Positions 35,331-46,690 of a DNA stretch of 64,000 nt are shown here, one piece after another. Source of the DNA: Tolypeutes matacus (lineage: Eukaryota > Chordata > Mammalia > Cingulata > Chlamyphoridae); NCBI GenBank assembly GCA_026826555.1, contig JAKSZT010054568.1, forward strand, positions 10,994,882 to 11,058,881. Direction: 5' to 3'. Both the position numbers and the translations under genes were made by a program. Within the stretch, counting starts at the first letter, position 1. Every line of letters starts with the position of its first letter. The notes beneath the pieces were generated by a model that saw nothing but the letters and a program-made list of their open reading frames with translations, did no database searches and was not told where the DNA came from.

Positions 35331-35849
35331 CTCCCACTATGTTTACTTTACTTGTTTGCTCATTCCTTCTCTACATAGCCAATATGTTGGCTCCGTTTTC
35401 TGCTCTTCAGCCTCCGTCCCACAGGTCCTGACCACCTTCTTGGGTTGTCCCACAGGCCTCACCAGCCCTAGCCATATCTTAAGTCCTGACCTTTCTGGCT
35501 TTGTTAACCTTGGCTGCTTCAAGGGAAGAAAAAGGATGGGGATCAGTACATATTTCTTAAAGAAAAGAGAACAGAAAGGAGGAAAGGAAAAAGAGGAAAG
35601 TCAGTCGAAATCTTTCTGCATCAGTGTTGAACTTAATTGTTTAATTGTTTGAGCTCAATGTTTTCTTTCATAAATAGAATCTAACCAAAATATTTAAAAG
35701 TTTACTAAGTGATGGATAATAACCATTCTGCTCTGTTTAAGATAGAGGAAGTGGAAGAAGAGTTGACCGTGGTCAGGAGGAAGGATGGAATAGTTAGTGG
35801 AGTCTCCTCAAGACGAAGTAGTGTTTCCTGATCTTTTAAGTGTTTATTG
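35331..35849. other. Unassigned non-coding sequence
   Basis: A 98-codon frame (35356-35652) has no domain. A purine-rich patch lies at about 35525-35600. No named repeat. Confidence 0.35.
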
Positions 35850-36005
35850 ATCCTGATAATAATTCTCTGAGATAGCTGCTATTTCTATTTCAGAGAGGTG
35901 CCTGCTAGGTTCAGTTAACCTGCCCTTAATATGGCAGGGCAAGGGAGTGGCAGAGCCTGGATTTACACTTACGTGTGTCTGACTCCATGGGCTGCTCTTT
36001 CTCTC
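35850..36005 (-). repeat. MIR SINE fragment
   Basis: Antisense MIR order: 'tgataataattctctgagat', then 'ctatttctatttcagag', then 'gtggcagagcctggatttac', then 'gtgtctgactccatgg'. Confidence 0.7.
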
Positions 36006-37329
36006 TCTGAGCCCTTTCCCTCTCTGATGGATGGCATGTCTGACTCCAGACTTGTAGTAAATTAACACAAGAGCAGAAGTATTGACAATGCTGCTACTAT
36101 TGAAGATTGGCAAGGCTGCAGTATCTGGAGAGTGTTTGATCACCGTAAGTGGAGATAGAAAAGAATGTGTTGACTTTTTAAGTGGCTCAGAGTTATTTAG
36201 GGTCACCTTTGAAAAAAGATTTAAGCATTGTTTTCCTGGTAGATGGGGAAAGAGGAGTTATTTCTACTTACGTTCTGCCAAAGGCAGAATCTTTGTCTTT
36301 GATGATAAGGATATTTTTTTCTTACTGGCATATTCTTCATAATGAGCATGATTTTAATGCTAGAGCAATTTCCAATATCTGGGTGGGAATTGCTTGCTCT
36401 AAGCTGCCTGCCTTAGATATTCATGGTATCTTTTGCCACTAAAATGTTTTATATGTAACCCAAATGTCCTGTTCTCAAAATCTGCCCATGAAATCATTTC
36501 CTAAAATTAAAATTAAGCTTGAGTCCTGCTGGGCTAATTGGCCCTGACTAACCTTCTTTACCCAGGCCTCCTTACTCTTCCTGAGAGTGCCCCAGGATGC
36601 CAGCTCACGTGTGCTGAGGAAGGGCAGCGCCCGTTTTCCACTCGGGCTTTATTTTCATCTCACCATGCTGCTGATGCTGTGTGCTCACTCTTTGCTGGAC
36701 ACACTTGCCCTCTGATGCTTCCCTTGCTCCAGGCTCCAGGAAGGGACTCTCCTCTCGGCCATACCTGCCCAAGTAAGGGGGTAGAGCCCCCATTGAGTCA
36801 ACAGAGCACATGGGACCAGGCTTTTTATTTCAGCTAGATGCATTTGCAGACATCACAGAGAGCAGCTCCCAACAGCCATGTCTGGCCGTGGCCATCCTCA
36901 GGTTTGGTTCAAGCCCCGCCTTCCCTTTAGGTAAAGAGACACAGCCTGGGTCTTTACTTCCTGTGCCAGGAGCAGCCTTTTCACGCAATGATACAGTGGG
37001 GCTGTCCACTTTATTCAGGTACAAGTCCTGCCTTATACAGAGAGTGACTTTGCCTTTGGGTCCCAAGTGGAGCTACTCGCACAAGAAAACAGCAAGACGG
37101 ATTTCGCAGTACCCCATGTGAAGCCAGCACTGAGGCCAGTCCTGTTGGCTGCACATCACCTCATCAGGAAAACACGCCCCCACCTTTTCATCCTTTACTA
37201 TAGTCCTTTCCATCTCAGCTTGCCTCTCCTGGATAACGTACACTCAGACAAAGGCTCCCAGACCTCACTAAGAACTCGTGACTTATGGGCACAGTAATTA
37301 ATTCACCCAGAGATAACAACATTGACCCT
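36006..37329. other. Unassigned non-coding sequence
   Basis: About 1.3 kb. Overlapping frames on both strands (36082-37297, up to 103 codons) are typical of random moderate-GC sequence and show no domain. No repeat is named with confidence. Confidence 0.35.
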
Positions 37330-37504
37330 TACAGAACAACAATGAAACATTTCCTGGAAGGCACTGTGCTGCCCTGGTGTCTTCCACCTGGGTGACTTCT
37401 GTTCCTCCCCTAACTCCACCCTAAATGAAGGGCCTCCTCCTGGAGCTTCTGCTTCTTGGGGCTCTCTGCTTTCTCATCGCCCTTAGCACATTTACCTTTG
37501 TAGG

Positions 37505-37520
37505 TCATTTGTGTACTCTT
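37505..37520. repeat. Left target-site duplication
   Basis: TCATTTGTGTACTCTT, repeated exactly at 37876-37891. Confidence 0.95.
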
Positions 37521-37875
37521 TTTTTTGGAAATTTATTTTTATTTTTTTTATATATATATACATATATTTTAAGAGGTGCTTAGATTACCCAAAATATTAC
37601 ACGGAACTCACTGGGATTCCCATGCTTGCAATGCAAGAAATTATAACAATGAGGTGGAGCCAGTGGCTACTTGACAGTTTTTGGGTAGGGAGGGGATGAG
37701 CAGTTGAAATACAGGGGCTTCTTTGGGAGTTGGAGGTTGTCCTGAGTACTGTTGTGGCAACTGATGTAGGCCATTTTAAATCAGCACACACCACTCAGAA
37801 CTGAGTGGGAGAGAGTGTGGTCTACAGTGTGAACTGTGGTCTATGGTTGGTGGCAAGGCTCCAGGATGTGTAAGT
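37521..37875 (-). mobile_element. Twin-primed (5'-inverted) L1 3' end
   Basis: A T-rich tail at the left and the L1 3' terminal block (37560-37624, the reverse complement of about 44549-44620) show minus orientation. The following segment (37630-37875) is instead in plus orientation, matching 44241-44478 directly. The whole unit is bounded by a perfect 16-bp TSD. This is the classic 5' inversion made by twin priming. Relative to 44180-44760 about 65 bp between the two blocks is lost, and the inverted block ends at a TCATT shared with the TSD. Confidence 0.9.
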
Positions 37876-37891
37876 TCATTTGTGTACTCTT
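37876..37891. repeat. Right target-site duplication
   Basis: Exact second copy of TCATTTGTGTACTCTT. Its first five bases also match the L1 sequence at this junction (see 44479-44483). Confidence 0.95.
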
Positions 37892-37991
37892 GACTTACTT
37901 TTTCTCTCTCCTGCATGTACCTGACTGGCCAACGCCCTGACTGCTCACATACAGTAGGCTGTCCATAAATGCTTAGTGAGAATTTGTTGAG

Positions 37992-38419
37992 AAAAGCTCT
38001 CGTAAAAGATACATTTAATTTATATGGAGAAGAAACTGTGATATACTGGTCTAAGGCACCTGCATGCAAGTGGAGGCTGATGTCCTGGTCCCTAAAAACT
38101 ATGGGTGAGCCCTGATTTATATTTGCATAAAAACTTTGCCCAGTACTGCATGTTTTTTGTTCTGTTTTGTTTTATTGTTTTATTTTGCTCTCTGTCTTTG
38201 TCAGAACAAAGGCACTGCCTGCATTAAATCAAAGACTCCATTCTTGAGCTGTAGAGAAAAAATGCAGGAAGCTTTGAACTGGCAATGTTTCCAGCTCGTA
38301 CACCCACTGCAATGTTTAAAACAAGACTTACACTCCAGCAAGGCGTGCAGTTACAGATGTTTTTTTCAGAACTAATGATGTAGAGTGTAACTCAACCTCT
38401 GTAAACGATAATGCCCATA
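37992..38419. other. Unassigned non-coding sequence
   Basis: No named repeat and no credible gene. A T-rich patch lies at about 38150-38190. Confidence 0.4.
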
Positions 38420-38650
38420 TTCATACAATGATTTACCATTTTCAAAGCAATTTCATTTTGGCTCATTTAATCCTCATGAGGACCTTTTGAGAAAAAGAAA
38501 ATGTTGCACCTATTTCAGAAGTGAAGAAATTGCCAACCATGTCCATTCCCTGACCTGCCCGAGACCACACAGAGTAGAACAAGACTGGACTCAGGTCTAG
38601 CGGTCCTGACTTTAAATTCAGGACAGTCTCTGTGACCCTTCAGTGCTGAG
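38420..38650 (-). repeat. MIR SINE
   Basis: Antisense MIR order: 'ctcatttaatcctcatgagg', 'gcacctatttcagaagtgaa', 'cctgcccgagaccacacag', then 'actggactcaggtctagcgg'. Confidence 0.75.
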
Positions 38651-38949
38651 CTAACAGAGAAGAAGACTTGCCTATTTCTATTTTAGTTTCAAATAGAGTG
38701 TGCGCCTTTGGTCTCCTTTTCCAAATGAGAGCTGCTGGTTGGGTATCTCAAAGTGGGTTTGGTTCTTTGACACTGGGCCTTCTGTTTTAAAGACTTTTCA
38801 AGTTGGAAAGGTTCTTGGTGGTTATCCAGTCCAATGCAATAGCCTCACCATGTGGCTTGTACAGCCTAAACTTGAATCTCTGAGCTGATGGAGAGCTCAC
38901 TCCCTCACACATTTTCCTGTATGCATGTTAATGTTGGCTTGTTTAAGAC

Positions 38950-39100
38950 TCATGGTAACTCAGGAGAGAGAGACTGTAATTATCCTGACATTACAGAAGA
39001 GGAAACTGAGGCACTCAGCTTAAGAGATTTTCTCAGGTTACACATCTAGTGAATAATAGGCTCAGGATTTAACCCCAGCAGTCTGATGCTAGCTCCCCCT
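38950..39100 (-). repeat. MIR SINE
   Basis: Antisense MIR order: 'acattacagaagaggaaact', 'gaggcactcagcttaagaga', 'cacatctagtgaataatagg', then 'cagtctgatgctag'. Confidence 0.8.
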
Positions 39101-40995
39101 TGCTAAGTTGCCTTCTTACCCAAGCAGTAGATCTCCATTGTTGCAAATGAGGCTTATAAACCTTCCAAGGGCTCTGACGCCAATGCGAATACAGATGGAT
39201 GTGTGTCCAAATAGATGGGAATTAAGGCCAGGAATATATAATTTAGAGATTTGGGTTTTGGCTTTGTTTGCACGGCTTGGCTGTGGCAAGGCAGGAGTCA
39301 TATCCAAAGGAAATGTGTTAGCAAAATGCTTCCTTCTTGAAATGTCCCAAATCCTCCCATGCTGATTCTGGAATTAACCCTTTTGGTGCAAGGCAATGAT
39401 TAAAATTAAGAGGGAAGGTCTGGCTTCATCCTGAGCCCTTTCTGAACTTGGAGGCAAGCCTGCTTTCCCCACCCTGTCTCCTCTCTGCTGAAGTATGACT
39501 TTGCTTAGGTGGATAGCATGCGTGTGCAGAGGATACCTTTACATTTCTCTAGAGTTGAAGTTGACTTAGGCCATGAGCTGCCCATTCTTTTCTGATGCAG
39601 ACAGCTAAATCTTCCAAACAAAGGCAACTCAGTCATTTTTACTTAAAAATCAAGTCGCATTTAGGTAACTGCATCAGTTCAGTTTCTCCCAGTTCGTCCC
39701 CTTCCCTTCTCTTCTTCTGGGGCTGCATCAGGGCTCAGAACAAGGCCATATGCCCACGTAACCTCATGGCTTTGGATGGGGATGGGCGGAAACGGAGGCC
39801 GGCACGAGGCTCGGGTGGCCACGGAGCTGTACCTAATCCAGACACGTCTCGGCCATCAGCCCTTCCTAGGTCTTGCCGATTCACCATGACTGCACCTTGT
39901 AACACACTCTGGCACCTTCCTGTATCAAGCATGAGGGCTCTTCTTACCTGCTGGCACCCCCAGACACCTTGGCTGCTCCCCTGGGACAGGCAGGTCTGCA
40001 GGTGGCTTCCAGGTGTGTCCTCTCTGTTTCCCTGAAGCAGATGCTGCTGCACACTCTGGCTCCAACAAGGCACAGGAGTGCCTTAAACAGTTTGAAGTAG
40101 CCCCAGGCTGTATTGCATGGAAAGAGGGAAATCTTAGCTTTGAGATTCTCCAAACTTACCTGAGGGTTTTTACCACCCTCACTCCAAGATGTGGACCCCG
40201 ACGTGGAGCATGAGGTGGCTTCTTTCCCACCCCCAGCACTTTCTCACAGGACATGCATGTCTGCACCCTGAGCTTCCGCCACTGCCCGTAACCCACACAG
40301 CAGGAGCTCGTGCCCCTTCCAGGATGGCTGTGTACACTGCGGGTCAGCTTCCCTGAGCGCAGGAAGTAGAGAAAGCCCCTTTGCTACCTCACTAGCCTGT
40401 GCTCAGGAGAGCCTGGAGTGGGGGAGGGGCACTGTTCCCTGAGTGGGGAGAGGGATGGGGTTGTGTCCCAAGCTTTCATCTGGATGAAAGAAACTATGAT
40501 GAATTCTCAGGTGCACGTTGTTCGTACCTGGAAGTGAGTCTTAATCCCTAAAATGGATCTTCCTCTTAACACAAGTAGCCATGGGATCTACTTGAATTGT
40601 CACCCAAGGCCAGGAAATGTAGACACACGCTGGGGCCAGTCAGTGCTTCATGGCACGGGTTTCCTGGGACCTGCTGAGGAAGTCAGCACTGGGGACTTAA
40701 CACAGGGCTCTAGCTGGCATCCTGCGTGGCTCTCTTTTCTAGGGTCACCAGTCTGAGCTTCATGAGTGATTTAAGGACGGAAGGGTGGCAAGTGAGGCAA
40801 AATTGCCAAGCAGGGGAAAAGTCAGTTAATATGTGAGATTATTATGAAATCTTACATTAGAAGTAAGAAATTATATGTAAATATTTCTCCTCTGTATAGG
40901 AAAATTGGTCTAGATGCTAGTCATGGTGCTAGCTTTCTTTTAATCTCCATTTGTCCCCTGCTTAGACAGGAGCAGGGCTGAGAAAGCATCCATTC
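39101..40995. other. Unassigned, moderately GC-rich sequence
   Basis: About 1.9 kb. The longest frame (39595-40035, 146 codons) overlaps a 112-codon frame on the other strand, and neither shows a domain, so I call no gene. No repeat is identified. Confidence 0.4.
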
Positions 40996-41003
40996 TTCTA
41001 GGG
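40996..41003. repeat. Left 8-bp target-site duplication of hAT MITE
   Basis: TTCTAGGG, paired with CTCTAGGG at 41197-41204 (7 of 8). Confidence 0.8.
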
Positions 41004-41196
41004 CAGGGCCTCTTAACCAGGGGTCCATGAGCTTGAACTGAAAATCAAAACAAACATTATTCTTGTGGGGCCGTGTCGGTGCGGGTGTGATTTATTTATT
41101 AAATAATGCACAGTATAGTGTGGGCTTAGTAAGGGGACTGTGGTTTTCACCTAACTGGCAAAGGGGTCCATGAACAAAAAAGGCTAAAAGCCCCTG
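41004..41196. mobile_element. hAT-type MITE, 193 bp
   Basis: Starts CAGGGCCTCTTAACC and ends GGCTAAAAGCCCCTG; the reverse complement of the end (CAGGGGCTTTTAGCC) pairs with the start with a few mismatches. Flanking 8-mers match at 7 of 8 positions, the TSD length of hAT elements. No coding capacity. The family name was not determined. Confidence 0.85.
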
Positions 41197-41204
41197 CTCT
41201 AGGG
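41197..41204. repeat. Right 8-bp target-site duplication of hAT MITE
   Basis: CTCTAGGG, paired with TTCTAGGG at 40996-41003. Confidence 0.8.
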
Positions 41205-41234
41205 ATATATTTACCATCTGTTCATTTTCTTAGT

Positions 41235-41930
41235 AAATGGACCCCATCAGCTTGTACAGTTTGCGGCGAGCAGGCTACTGTCATTGCCTCTTCAGACTAC
41301 TTGCCTCGACCCCAGGCGTTTATCTTCTGCTCCTTAGACAATTGCAACAGTATTTTAACAAGACTTGCAGTTGTGTCTCCTCTAAAACATTCCCCACTTC
41401 TTCCAGAGAATTTCCCAAACTATTTGATCTTGCACTCCCATGCTTGAAACTCATCAATGGCTTTCCACTGCAGGATAAAATTTAAGCTTCTTTTTATCAA
41501 TATTCTTCATATTCAGGCTCTTGTCTAATTCTTCATTCTCACCATTTATATCTTTTCTTATCCACAAGGAAGTTTTTGTTGTTTCCGGAAAATGCCATAG
41601 ATTTAAATTTTGTTCCTCTTTACCTAAGAACCTGCCTCCCTTGCCATTTCCTGTCGCCACCCCCACTTTCCTCTCTTCTCTGTGGGTGTCTGACAAACGC
41701 CACGTTCCTCAGAGAACAGGGCTCTGCAATCCTTCAAACAGAGCTCGTTGCCGATCATCTGCATGCGTCCTCTCGTTTCTACGACGGCACTCTTGACAAT
41801 AGGCAGTCCTGGTGTACGACTGGCCTACCAGTGCTAGTACATTTCAGGCAAGTGCTGTGTCTTCTTCATGCTGTTAGTCCTACAGGCTGGCCCAGTGCCC
41901 AGAAGATAGTGGGTTACAAATGAGTGGAGA
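41235..41930 (+). repeat. L2 LINE 3' portion
   Basis: Runs from the L2 ORF end ('gaaactcatcaatggctttc', 'ctgcaggataaaatttaagc') to the 3' UTR end ('ttcaggcaagtgctgtgtct', 'ggcccagtgcccagaagata'). The 115- and 91-codon frames at 41521-41923 are inside it and carry no intact domain. Confidence 0.75.
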
Positions 41931-41934
41931 GAAA

Positions 41935-42668
41935 CAGAATGGAAATAGCTTTACTTCTTCTACACTTATTATCTATCTTTCAGATATGTTGAATTAAGTA
42001 GGGTATGGAATATCATAATTACATGAAAGATGGTGGATGCCATATTTTCTTCTTCTACAATGAATGCACCCAATTTTGGAAGGTCAGAACCACCAGAGTT
42101 TGCTTAGTGAATCCTGTCAGAATTTTAAAACCAAGGAAAGCACAAAATGAAATGAGACCAGATCCAAAGAAATCTGTCTTAAGACTAGAAGGAATTTAAA
42201 TAAAGTTATTTTTAAAAATGCAAAAGAGCGTTCCTGTGTACTGACTAGTGTCTGTTGTGCATTATGGGGAGTATTCAAGGAGGGCTGGGAAGATTATTAA
42301 CATTTAGAGAAAGTCAACAGAACTGACGTTTTCGCCATAACTTTTCCTTGTCCCAGGAGACGAGAGTGACAAGGCAGGACTGACAGCAAAATATCTCTTC
42401 TTCCAGAGCCCATATTTTAATCACCATCACTCCGAAGAAGCCCTGGGACAACCAAAATGGACCCAACAGGAAGTTACAGCCCTGCCCTCGGGGTTCTGTG
42501 AGAGGCACCTTGGCACCCTCCACCCAGACGAGGGGCCCAGGCCTCTGGGAGCAGGACTGCCGTGTTGACGAGAGCCACCCAAAAAGGCTTCTGGAAGGGG
42601 CTGTGGCTGTGAGGGAAAGGACGGTCCTTGGGCAGTGTGGAAGCAGATGGATTCCCGAGGGCAGCCCC
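41935..42668. other. Unassigned non-coding sequence
   Basis: Includes a 64-codon frame (42005-42199) followed closely by an AATAAA-like sequence (42199-42204). I do not recognise it as an exon or processed pseudogene. Confidence 0.35.
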
Positions 42669-42679
42669 TGAAGACATGT
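42669..42679. repeat. Left target-site duplication
   Basis: TGAAGACATGT, repeated exactly at 43293-43303. Confidence 0.95.
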
Positions 42680-43292
42680 CTTTTTTTTTTTTTTTTTTAA
42701 TATACTTTATTTTTATTTTTTTAAAGAAACTTAGATTACATAAATGTTACACACAAAAATATAGGAGATTCCCATATGCCCTGCTCCCTAGCCCTCCCAC
42801 ATTTTCCCACATCAACAGCATCCTTCACTAGTGTGGTACATTTGCCACAATTGATGAACACATCTTGGAGCATTGCCACTAAGTGTGGATTAGAGTTTAC
42901 ATTATAGTTTAAACTCTCTCCTGTACATTTTTTGCAAGTTATTACAAGATATACACTGGCCTATATCTGTCATTGCAATGTCATTCAGGACAATTCCCAA
43001 GGCCTGAAAATGCCCCCAAATTATACCTATTTTTCCCTCTCCCTCCTCTCCGAACCTCCAGTGGCCACTGCCTCCACATCAGTGATAAAAGTTCTTCCAT
43101 TGCTAGGATCACAGTAAGTCTACAGTAGAACAACTAGAGTCCACTCCAGCCCATTGTCCATTCCCCAATCCTGAGGATTCTGGGATGCCCAGTCCACCTC
43201 TAATTGAGGGGGACTTACACTCCCTGGGGGCAGATGGATGGGACTTTCTTACTTGCAGTTGCAGACTCTCTCTGTTCTTTAAGAGGTCATTG
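42680..43292 (-). mobile_element. 5'-truncated L1 3' UTR insertion
   Basis: A poly-T run (minus-strand poly-A) at about 42681-42698 starts the element, followed by the L1 3' terminal block with 'agattacataaatgttacac'. It ends at 43292 in the middle of the 3' UTR. An 11-bp perfect TSD brackets it. The clean tail and TSD suggest a relatively recent insertion. Confidence 0.93.
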
Positions 43293-43303
43293 TGAAGACA
43301 TGT
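43293..43303. repeat. Right target-site duplication
   Basis: Exact copy of TGAAGACATGT. Confidence 0.95.
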
Positions 43304-44179
43304 GTTGATGCTGATATCATAGTTGGAAGAAGTTCACAGAACTTTCCAAAGCGAGAATCCTGGTCTCCGGGCTGCCTGCACCGCCTCTCCTGTCCTCGGC
43401 AATCTGTGGTCTTTCTCTGTAACCTGCTGGTTTTGCTCTCCGGCAGGCCAGACGCTGGTTTCACTTCTCCTCATTTCCCTTCCCAAAGCTGAGTTTTGCT
43501 AACAGTTCCCTAGGACCTGCCGTCTCCATTGTCTAAATAAGAACGCTGGGTCTGACTCATCTCGGGAGACTTGGCATTTACCCTGAGTTGACAGGAGCAG
43601 GATTTGCCGAGCTGCTCCTTCTGGGATCAGCGTTAGCTTCAATACCTGATTTACAGATATTTGAGCCCCGTCAGGCAACACGAACATTTCAACTTCAGAA
43701 GGCTTCTGGCCTTGAGATTTGGCCCTTCCCACTGGCAGCCACTACTCAGACCTCAGATGCAGGGTTTTTAAAATGTCATATATATATATTTCCCCAGAAG
43801 ATTGAGAACCTTTCCTGTAGCAGAAATTGCTTCTTCAAATGCAATTCGGTACGTAGTCTGCAGCACCCTTGGGAGACAATTACAGCAGGGGAGCGTCTTT
43901 GAATTTCTCCTCAAAGTAAAGGTAGCAGGAGAGAGAGGATCCCAACAGAAAAAAATCCTGTGGTGGCAGTGGAGGAAGGGAGCTTTCAAAGAGCTTTCTT
44001 ATACCAGCATTCAGTGAAGACACACACTGTTTGGACTTGATAACGTGTTCAGTCCAGAGAATTCACACCCAGCCTCTCTTTATAGAGAAATAAGAATGGC
44101 TAAACTCCAAAGAAGGAAGAAAGAAGTACTCTATTTTTCTATCATTACCTGTCCAGTAAGTTTGAGAAGTTTAGGTTTA
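43304..44179. other. Unassigned non-coding sequence
   Basis: Overlapping frames on both strands (43279-44017) have no domain. No repeat is named. Confidence 0.4.
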
Positions 44180-44760
44180 TAAAACCATAGAACTTGACGG
44201 TATTCTGTTGTTCACATATGGTGATTCTAGCTATGGAAGAAATTATAACAATGAGGTGGAGCCAGTGGCCACTTGACACTTTTGGGGCAGGGAGGGGATT
44301 TGCAGTTGAAATACAGGGGCTTCTTTGGGAGTTGGAGGTTGTCCTGAGTACTGTTGTGGCAACAGATGTAGGCCATTTTAAATCAGCACACACCACTCAG
44401 AACTGAGTGGGAGAGAGTGTGGTCTACAGTGTGAACTGTGGTCTATGGTTGGTGGCAAGGCTCCAGGATGTGTAAGTTCATTGAGGGTGGTGGGCCACAC
44501 TGTGGGAGATGTTTGTGTGGGATGTGGTGGGAGGTGTGGGAGGTGGGCAACATGGGAATCCCAGTGGGTTCCGTGTGATATTTTGGGTAATCTAAGCACC
44601 TCTTAAAATATATGTATATATATATATATATAAATAACATTTTTGTAAGCAAATACACATATATGCATATATATTTATATATCATTTTGCAAATGTTTGT
44701 ATGTATTGTCAGAATTTTGATTTTTACCCATAATAAAAAAAATAAATTAAAAAAAAAAAA
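44180..44760 (+). mobile_element. L1 3' UTR (plus strand), second 3'-end lineage
   Basis: Read on the plus strand it aligns loosely with the reverse complement of 42680-43292 (shared 'gcaatggaagaa', 'agtggccac', 'gatataggcca', 'gctccaagatgtg' and 'ggtaatctaag'-like blocks) but is clearly a different subfamily. It is nearly identical to the L1 at 37521-37875. It ends in an A-rich tail (about 44729-44760). The 5' limit is approximate and I could not fix a TSD. The minus-strand frames at 44145-44685 are antisense artefacts. Confidence 0.75.
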
Positions 44761-45519
44761 AGGGAATTCCTTTTCTCCTTAACTGTGAAAAAGAGTTTAG
44801 TTTACAATAAAGTTTTAGACTCACAACACCCTTCACTCTTCTTCAGAAACCAGTATGAGTCCCTTTGTGTTATAGGTAGACTTTCCCCCTGATCCAGAAC
44901 ACTGGAGGGTTTTCCAGTACCCTAGAATTCAGGAATTCTACCAGGCTTTTTTCTTGGCCTCTCTTTCTCTACCCTCCCTCTGTTCTGCTCCCCCTCCCCT
45001 TTTTTCCTCTTGCCTCCCTTTCACCCTCCCTCCTTCCCTCCCTCTATCACACATCGTTCATACTTTCTATTCCTCTGTCTTTGGGCTCTGAGTTTAGGAG
45101 AAAACTGGCCATCTAATCATTAGTTTAGTTTGCAATTCTGTCCATTTTGATATCCATTGCTTTTTAAAAAACTTTTTATAATTTAGATTTTTTATATCTT
45201 TTTTTAAAAAAATTCTCTTTTGCCAAAGAAGCCCATTATTTTTAATAGCACCTAAACTTCCCCTAAAATATGGATATTTATATTTCCCATTGTGATTTCC
45301 TGTGTGTAAAATCAACATTGTTTCTTTGGGCAACATTTATTCTGATTTCTCAGGTAGCCTTCTTTAGAGCTGATTATTTTCTTCATCTACCTGGTGAGAT
45401 TTTGCTTGTCTGCTCATTTTTACAAATAAAAATTTGCATTGTTCAATTGACTGTCAGCTTCTGTGACTCCCTCAGCATGTGTGGATCATGACTGAATCCT
45501 CAGCAGCCTTCTCAGGATG
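44761..45519. other. Unassigned sequence with polypyrimidine tract
   Basis: A C/T-rich run lies at about 44945-45055. The rest is AT-rich and unassigned. Confidence 0.4.
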
Positions 45520-46690
45520 GGGCTATAGTAAAATGACAGTGAGTCCACTCTAGTCCATCGCTCATTCCCCAATCCTGCGGATTCTAGGATGGTGATGCCC
45601 ACTCCACCTCTAATTCAGAGGGGGCTTGGTTCCCATGAGGCAGATGGATGGGCTACCTTCCTTGTGGCTGTAGATGCTCTCAGTTCCTTGGGATGGTTGT
45701 TGCCCATCACCATTTACTTGTTAGTTGTCCTGGGTGAGTCCAATGATCTGGAGAATAGGTGCTGCAACTCTGTTGAGATCCAGGGCCCAACTGGCACTTG
45801 GAGGGCCCAAAGATTTAAGTCTCTTGGACATAAACCTATCAACTCTAGTTCTAATGATAGGTTCAAGTAGAAGGGACAGAAGAGCCATGTGTAGGGAAAC
45901 CATGACTGAGTCTGACTCTGTCACACTGGGGAGCATAAATTCCAAAGTAGGGCCCACTGGCAGGGCACCAAACTCCTGAGCTTTCAGCTTTGCCTATATT
46001 GTCTGTAGGTCTCCAGAGACCTCAGGAGACCCATTATTTGAAGCAATATTTACTGTGGCAGTCAATGAGATCCTTCTGAGACATGTGTAAGTGTAATCTT
46101 TGGGGTGACCTTCTGACTCACTTTGAAATCTCTTAGCCATATAAATTCATTTGTCTTTATCCTTTTGGTCAGGATCCTTTTCCAGTTGCATTGCTAGTTG
46201 GTGCTTGGTAGTAATCCCTCAGTGCCAGGGAGGCTTATCCCTGGGAGTCATGTCCCACGCTAGGGGGAAGATAATGCATTTATATGCTGAGTTTGGCTTA
46301 GAGAGAGGCCACATTTGAGCAACAAGGAAGCTCTCAGGAGGTAATTCTTAGGCAACCTATAATGCTAGGCTAAGTTGCAATTTCAAAAGAAAAGGTTCAT
46401 AAGTACAGTCATCAATATCAAGGGCCCGTCAATGATCCATCCTCCTTCATTGCCCCTGTGCTCGGGGGATTCTTGCTGTCCCATTAGAGAATGTGGCAGA
46501 ACTCCCCAGGCTGGGAATTTGATATTCTTTTGGTTATTGTGTAGATCTCCACCCACCATGACAATGCCCCATGAACTCTTCCATATGCTTTAAAACTATG
46601 CTCCAGGTGAACCTCCTTCCATGCATGCCCCATCACTGACACCCTGCACTAATGATCCTCCCCTGCCACAGTTGTAACCCTTCTGTGATC
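45520..46690 (-). mobile_element. L1 3' UTR, lacking its 3' terminal part
   Basis: Aligns with 760-1968 over its whole length: 'gaggcttatccctgggagtc', 'ggcttagagagaggccacat' and 'atgatcctcccctgcca' are shared. The 3' terminal block (about 450 bp) seen in other copies is missing on its left. An A-rich stretch follows at 46690-46855. I cannot tell whether it was joined to the L1 at 46880-54362 or arrived separately. Confidence 0.8.

Larger units (their letters stand above)
37330..37990 (+). repeat. L2 LINE 3' end, split by an L1 insertion
   Basis: The left part (about 37330-37504) carries L2 3' UTR text ('cttagcacatttacctttgt'). The right part (37892-37990) completes it ('tacagtaggctgtccataaa', 'tgcttagtgagaatttgttg'). 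The L1 at 37521-37875 and its duplicated target interrupt it. Confidence 0.65.

Noticed and set aside
37597..37794. Conserved-looking minus frame (starts MVCADLKWPTSVATT) also present at 44145-44396
   Set aside because: Both copies lie antisense to L1 3' UTR. The likeness comes from the two insertions being near-identical DNA, not from a conserved protein.
39595..40073. 146-codon plus frame and 112-codon minus frame
   Set aside because: They overlap on opposite strands, with no recognisable motif, splice context or codon bias that I can judge.
42005..42204. Terminal exon or processed pseudogene with nearby AATAAA
   Set aside because: The 64-codon frame is not recognisable, there is no poly-A tail with TSD, and no splice acceptor I would trust.
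44180..44760. New non-autonomous retroposon unrelated to L1 (first impression, because 37521-37875 and this copy share an apparently foreign segment)
   Set aside because: Reading both strands shows block-by-block likeness to the L1 3' UTR at 42680-43292, so it is a diverged L1 3' end; the odd order in the other copy is explained by twin priming.
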